Origin: Phenylobacterium sp.
GTDB lineage: Bacteria; Pseudomonadota; Alphaproteobacteria; Caulobacterales; Caulobacteraceae
Direction of reading: 5' to 3'
DNA: 64,000 bases
NCBI RefSeq assembly: GCF_030679875.1
Contig: NZ_JAUXSP010000012.1
Location: forward strand, 62,001 to 126,000
Shown here in pieces: positions 60,926-64,000 of this stretch. Every line of letters begins with the position of its first letter. Positions within the stretch are counted from its first letter, which is position 1. Position numbers and translations under genes: made by a program. The notes beneath the pieces were generated by a model, which searched no databases, had not been told where the DNA came from, and worked only from the letters and a program-made list of their open reading frames with translations.

Positions 60926-63217
60926 ATGGCCAAGCCCCGCTCCCCCCGCCCTGCCTCGCGCCCTGCCTCGCGTCCCCCTCAGGGCATGCCTGATCGCGAG
61001 ACCCTGCAGAAGTTCATCCGCCAGACCGGCGAGACCGATCGCGCCGAACTGGCCCGGGCCTTCGGGCTCAAGGGCGTGGACCGCCGGGCGCTGCGGGAAA
61101 TGCTCAAGGAGATGCAGGCCGAGGGGGTTCTCGGCCGCCGGGGCCGCAAGGGCGTGGCCGAGGCCGGCGCCCTGCCTCCTGTGGGGGTGGTCGACGTGGT
61201 CGAGCGCGATACCGACGGCGAGCTGCTGGTGCGCCTGACCAAGGGGGCTGAGGACACGCCCCTGGTTCACCTGGCGCCAGACCAGGCCGAGGTGGTGGCC
61301 GGGGCGCCAGGGCTTGGCGACCGCCTGCTGGTCCGCTTTGTCACCCTGGAGAGCGGCGAGACCGAGGCCCGCCTCATCAAGCGCCTGGGCCAGAGCGCCC
61401 ACCGGGTGCTGGGCGTGGTGCGCAAGGTTCGCCGCGAGGTCCGCATCGAGCCCGTGGACCGCAAGTCCAAGGAAAGTCTCATCGTCTTTGACGACGGCCA
61501 GCTCAAGGACGGCGACCTGGTCCTGGCCCAGGTCGGGACCGCCGAGCGCCATCACGGCCCCAAGCGCGGCAAGGTGCTGGAGGTGGTCGGCCGCGAGGAC
61601 GAGCCCCGCGCCGCCAGCCTGATCGCCATCCATAGCCACGGCATTCCCACCGGTTTCTCCGACGAGGCCATCGCCGAAGCTGAGGCCGCCCAGGCCCCGA
61701 CCCTGGCTGGCCGCGAGGACCTTCGGGACCTGCCGCTGATCACCATCGACCCCGCCGACGCCCGCGACCATGACGACGCGGTGTTCGCCCAGGCCGACGA
61801 GGACCCGGCCAATGAAGGCGGCTGGATCGTCTGGGTCGCCATCGCCGACGTCGCCGCCTATGTGCGTCCGGCCGGCGCCCTGGACCGGGAAGCCCGGGAC
61901 AAGGCCAACAGCGTCTACTTCCCCGACCGGGTGGAGCCCATGCTGCCCGAGCGGCTGTCCAATGGGCTCTGCTCCCTGCGGGAAGGCGAGACCCGGGCCT
62001 GCATGGCCGTGCGCATGGTGTTCGACCGCAATGGCCGCAAGCGCAGCCACAAGTTCGTCCGCGGCCTGATGCGCTCGGCCGCCAAGCTCGCCTACGAACA
62101 GGCCCAGGACGCCATCGACGGCCAGCCCGACGACAAGGCCGGCCCCCTGCTGGACCCCATCCTCAAGCCCCTGTGGGCCGCCTATCTGACCATGAAGAAG
62201 GGCCGCGAGGCCCGCTCGCCCCTGGCCATCGAAAGCTCCGAGCGCCGGATCGTCATCGGCGACGACGGCAAGGTGGCTTCGATCACGCCGCGGCCGGCCC
62301 TTGAGGCGCATAAGCTGATCGAGGAGATGATGATCCAGGCCAATGTCTGCGCGGCCGAGACGCTGGAGGCCAAGCGGATGCCGTTGATCTTCCGGATCCA
62401 TGACGCGCCGAGCCCGGAGAAGCTTGATTCTCTTGCGGAATTTCTGGGCTCGATCTCGGTCAACTGGTCGAAGGGCGAGGCTGCGCGGACCGACCGGTTC
62501 AACCGGCTGCTGGACCTGACGCGGGAGGGGCCGAACGCCGAGATCGTCAATGAGGTGGTTCTGCGGACCCAGATGCAGGCCCATTATTCCACCGACAATA
62601 TCGGCCATTTCGGTCTGAATCTGGACCGATATGCGCACTTTACGTCGCCTATTCGCCGGTACGCCGACCTCATTGTCCACCGGGGTCTGATCAAGGCCCT
62701 GGGGCTCAACCTGCCCGGCGGCCCCGATGGTCTGAGCGACTGGGACATCTCCCACATGCGCGGCACGGCCGAGGAAATCACCCACGCCGAGCGCCGGGCC
62801 ATGGCCGCCGAGCGCGACGCCACAGACCGCTATGTGGCCGCCTTCCTGGCCGACCGGGTGGGCGCGACCTTCGCCGGCCGCATCACCGGGGTGACGCGGT
62901 TTGGCCTGTTCATCCGCCTGGCCGAGACCGGCGCCGACGGACTGATCCCGATCTCCAATCTGGGGGACGAGTTCTTCATCCACGATGAGAAGATGCACGC
63001 GCTCGTGGGCGAGCGCTCCGGCGCCCGCTGGCCGCTGGGCATGAGCGTCGAGGTGCGCCTGCGCGAGGCGACCCCGATCACCGGGGGCCTGCTGTTCGAG
63101 ATGCTGAGCGAGCCCGCCGCGCCAGATCCCACCGCCCCGCGGCCGCGACTGGGCATCCGCCGCAAGGCCGGTCGTCCGCCCCTGCCCCGCCAGGGGGGCA
63201 AGCACCGGCGGCGGTAG
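60926..63217 (+). CDS. rnr: Ribonuclease R
   Basis: RNase R is a 3'-5' exoribonuclease that degrades structured RNA. The 763-residue protein has an N-terminal winged helix (REMLKEMQAEGVLGRRG), cold-shock-like OB domains, the RNB catalytic domain with DPADARDHDDAV (metal aspartates) near residue 275 and HFTSPIRRYADLIVHR near 570, an S1 domain (FAGRITGVTRFGLFIRL) and a basic tail. Lengths match alphaproteobacterial RNase R. It follows the topA-ATPase pair by 60 bp and ends 9 bp from the convergent DUF3320 gene. Confidence 0.96.
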   Translation: MAKPRSPRPASRPASRPPQGMPDRETLQKFIRQTGETDRAELARAFGLKGVDRRALREMLKEMQAEGVLGRRGRKGVAEAGALPPVGVVDVVERDTDGELLVRLTKGAEDTPLVHLAPDQAEVVAGAPGLGDRLLVRFVTLESGETEARLIKRLGQSAHRVLGVVRKVRREVRIEPVDRKSKESLIVFDDGQLKDGDLVLAQVGTAERHHGPKRGKVLEVVGREDEPRAASLIAIHSHGIPTGFSDEAIAEAEAAQAPTLAGREDLRDLPLITIDPADARDHDDAVFAQADEDPANEGGWIVWVAIADVAAYVRPAGALDREARDKANSVYFPDRVEPMLPERLSNGLCSLREGETRACMAVRMVFDRNGRKRSHKFVRGLMRSAAKLAYEQAQDAIDGQPDDKAGPLLDPILKPLWAAYLTMKKGREARSPLAIESSERRIVIGDDGKVASITPRPALEAHKLIEEMMIQANVCAAETLEAKRMPLIFRIHDAPSPEKLDSLAEFLGSISVNWSKGEAARTDRFNRLLDLTREGPNAEIVNEVVLRTQMQAHYSTDNIGHFGLNLDRYAHFTSPIRRYADLIVHRGLIKALGLNLPGGPDGLSDWDISHMRGTAEEITHAERRAMAAERDATDRYVAAFLADRVGATFAGRITGVTRFGLFIRLAETGADGLIPISNLGDEFFIHDEKMHALVGERSGARWPLGMSVEVRLREATPITGGLLFEMLSEPAAPDPTAPRPRLGIRRKAGRPPLPRQGGKHRRR

Positions 63218-63226
63218 CGTCCTAGG

Positions 63227-64000
63227 TCAAGCTGCAGCCGTCCGCACGATCAGGTCGCCCTTTGACGTCACGGCGCCGCTCGCTTCCAGTCTTTCGATCC
63301 CAGCACTGAGAACCTCCCGCAACCGCGCGCTCGTCGCTGCGAAGCCGAACGCGCGCGACGCCGCCTGTACGAGGTCGTCGCGGCCCGCGCCGAAATTGGT
63401 GTCGACGATCGTCAAGAGGGCATGGTCAATCTCGGCGGGCGGAAGCGCATCTGGCTTACGGAGAGTTTGAGATCCGACCAAGGACCGGTCTCTGGTCCCC
63501 ACGACCTGTCCCGGGACCGAGTAGAAGGGTCCACCAACTATCGATCCAGCCTGGACCGCCGCCAGGGCCGCGCGCTCCACGGCCGCGCGGATTCGCGAAC
63601 CAGCACGCCCCAATCCCCAGAGTATGCGGATGCGCGCAGTGATTTCGTCCAGGTGCACCGGTCCCTCAATCTCCACGATCTTCACGACATAGGCCGCCAT
63701 CTGGGCCAGAGAGATCAGGTGAGGTTCGACGGTTCGCATGACGGGGAAGTCGGCTTCCACATAGTGGCTGCCGCCAGCCGCATAGGCGGCGCCCGTCTCC
63801 ACAACGGCCGTGACGAGATCGAGATCATCGGCGACCTGTTCGACCTCGAATGACAACGGCACGGCGCGCGCAGGCCTGTAGCCGTCCTCGTCGCGAGCCG
63901 ACCATTCTGCCCTGGCGGCGGAGATGGCGTCTTCGATCTTCTGCAATTCGGTGTTCGGACGCAGATACCAGTCGGCGCTCCAGACCCGGTGAATGATCCA
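63227..64000 (-). CDS. C-terminal part of a DUF3320-type helicase/nuclease (truncated by the window edge)
   Basis: Only the last 257 residues are present, and the frame stays open to 64000. The edge reads IIHRVWSADWYLRP, the pattern that ends the MTES_1575-type (Vsr/PD-(D/E)XK-like) nuclease domain. It is followed by a linker and a winged-helix DUF3320 domain (VEIEGPVHLDEITARIRILW, then RIRAAVERAALAAVQAG). Such C-termini belong to very large proteins with DUF4011 and a superfamily 1 helicase, some reported as single-gene phage defence. Composition is somewhat less GC-biased than rnr. An internal TTG at 63946 is not the start. The upstream domains cannot be seen. Confidence 0.8.
   Translation of the reverse strand, partial: WIIHRVWSADWYLRPNTELQKIEDAISAARAEWSARDEDGYRPARAVPLSFEVEQVADDLDLVTAVVETGAAYAAGGSHYVEADFPVMRTVEPHLISLAQMAAYVVKIVEIEGPVHLDEITARIRILWGLGRAGSRIRAAVERAALAAVQAGSIVGGPFYSVPGQVVGTRDRSLVGSQTLRKPDALPPAEIDHALLTIVDTNFGAGRDDLVQAASRAFGFAATSARLREVLSAGIERLEASGAVTSKGDLIVRTAAA

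Noticed and set aside
60914-63205. 763-codon open frame on the strand opposite rnr
   Set aside because: It mirrors rnr almost end to end, and its translation (Gly/His/Leu/Gln-rich, no family motifs) is typical of antisense frames in GC-rich DNA.
1-64000. CRISPR arrays, insertion sequences or prophage
   Set aside because: No regularly spaced direct repeats, transposase, integrase or phage structural genes were found. The only regular repeat is the in-frame 240-bp coding repeat.

Overview
The window is GC-rich, tightly packed alphaproteobacterial chromosome. The gene set and order point to Caulobacterales (Caulobacter/Phenylobacterium-like). They include a complete holdfast-synthesis locus (hfsEFGH plus hfsC-hfsB-hfsA and hfsD), the bifunctional RSH/rpoZ pair, smpB-dapA-soluble lytic transglycosylase, plsY-dprA-topA-rnr, and a pyrB-pyrC' operon with an inactive dihydroorotase-like partner. 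All calls rest on reading motifs and synteny by eye; no database search was run.

Layout. (1) 1-8815: housekeeping genes, namely pyrE-pdxJ (pyrimidine and vitamin B6 synthesis), rpoZ followed by a SpoT/Rel enzyme that lacks any ATG/GTG/TTG start in its N-terminal region, a small lower-GC ORFan beside an inverted repeat, folK, an NYN nuclease-like protein, a family 5 uracil-DNA glycosylase, smpB and dapA. (2) 8958-20453: a soluble lytic transglycosylase, a TetR regulator, two RNA methyltransferases, HrpB helicase, an NSS transporter, a glyoxalase-II-like hydrolase and an OmpR/EnvZ-type two-component pair. (3) 20454-24865: a stress block. An EcfG-like (ECF15) sigma factor and a fused EgtB-EgtD ergothioneine enzyme are divergently transcribed. 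Each is preceded by a perfect GGAAC-N16/17-CGTT promoter, the signature of the alphaproteobacterial general stress response. Weaker copies precede a KGG-motif stress protein and a small protein-DedA operon. (4) 24875-31793: one tightly overlapping minus-strand operon (GMC oxidoreductase, two xylose-isomerase-like TIM barrels, a Gfo/Idh/MocA dehydrogenase, a hydroxypyruvate-isomerase-like TIM barrel, a GPH-type sugar transporter). It looks like a carbohydrate catabolic pathway working through oxidised (keto-sugar) intermediates without a classical glycoside hydrolase.

(5) 31914-34938: a soluble HWE/HisKA_2 sensor kinase, a secreted CVNH-like protein with four exact 80-residue repeats, and tRNA-Ser(GCU). 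(6) 35153-45382: the holdfast locus. HfsE loads the first sugar on the lipid carrier, HfsG extends, HfsH deacetylates, HfsF flips, HfsC polymerises, HfsA/HfsB control chain length and HfsD exports. The ribosome-assembly GTPase gene rsgA sits between hfsH and hfsC. (7) 45410-51863: small envelope proteins (Sel1, two RcnB-like), gatB and gatCA, and a sulfotransferase. (8) 51995-63217: ruvX, pyrB-pyrC', plsY, dprA, topA, an AAA ATPase and rnr. (9) 63227-64000: the C-terminus of a large DUF3320-type helicase-nuclease running off the right edge, which may mark the start of an accessory or defence region.

No CRISPR array, insertion sequence, phage gene or rRNA was seen. The most interesting points are the back-to-back EcfG promoters joining ergothioneine synthesis to a sigma factor, the EgtB-EgtD fusion in the opposite domain order to fungal Egt1, the keto-sugar operon, and the probable CTG start of the RSH gene.
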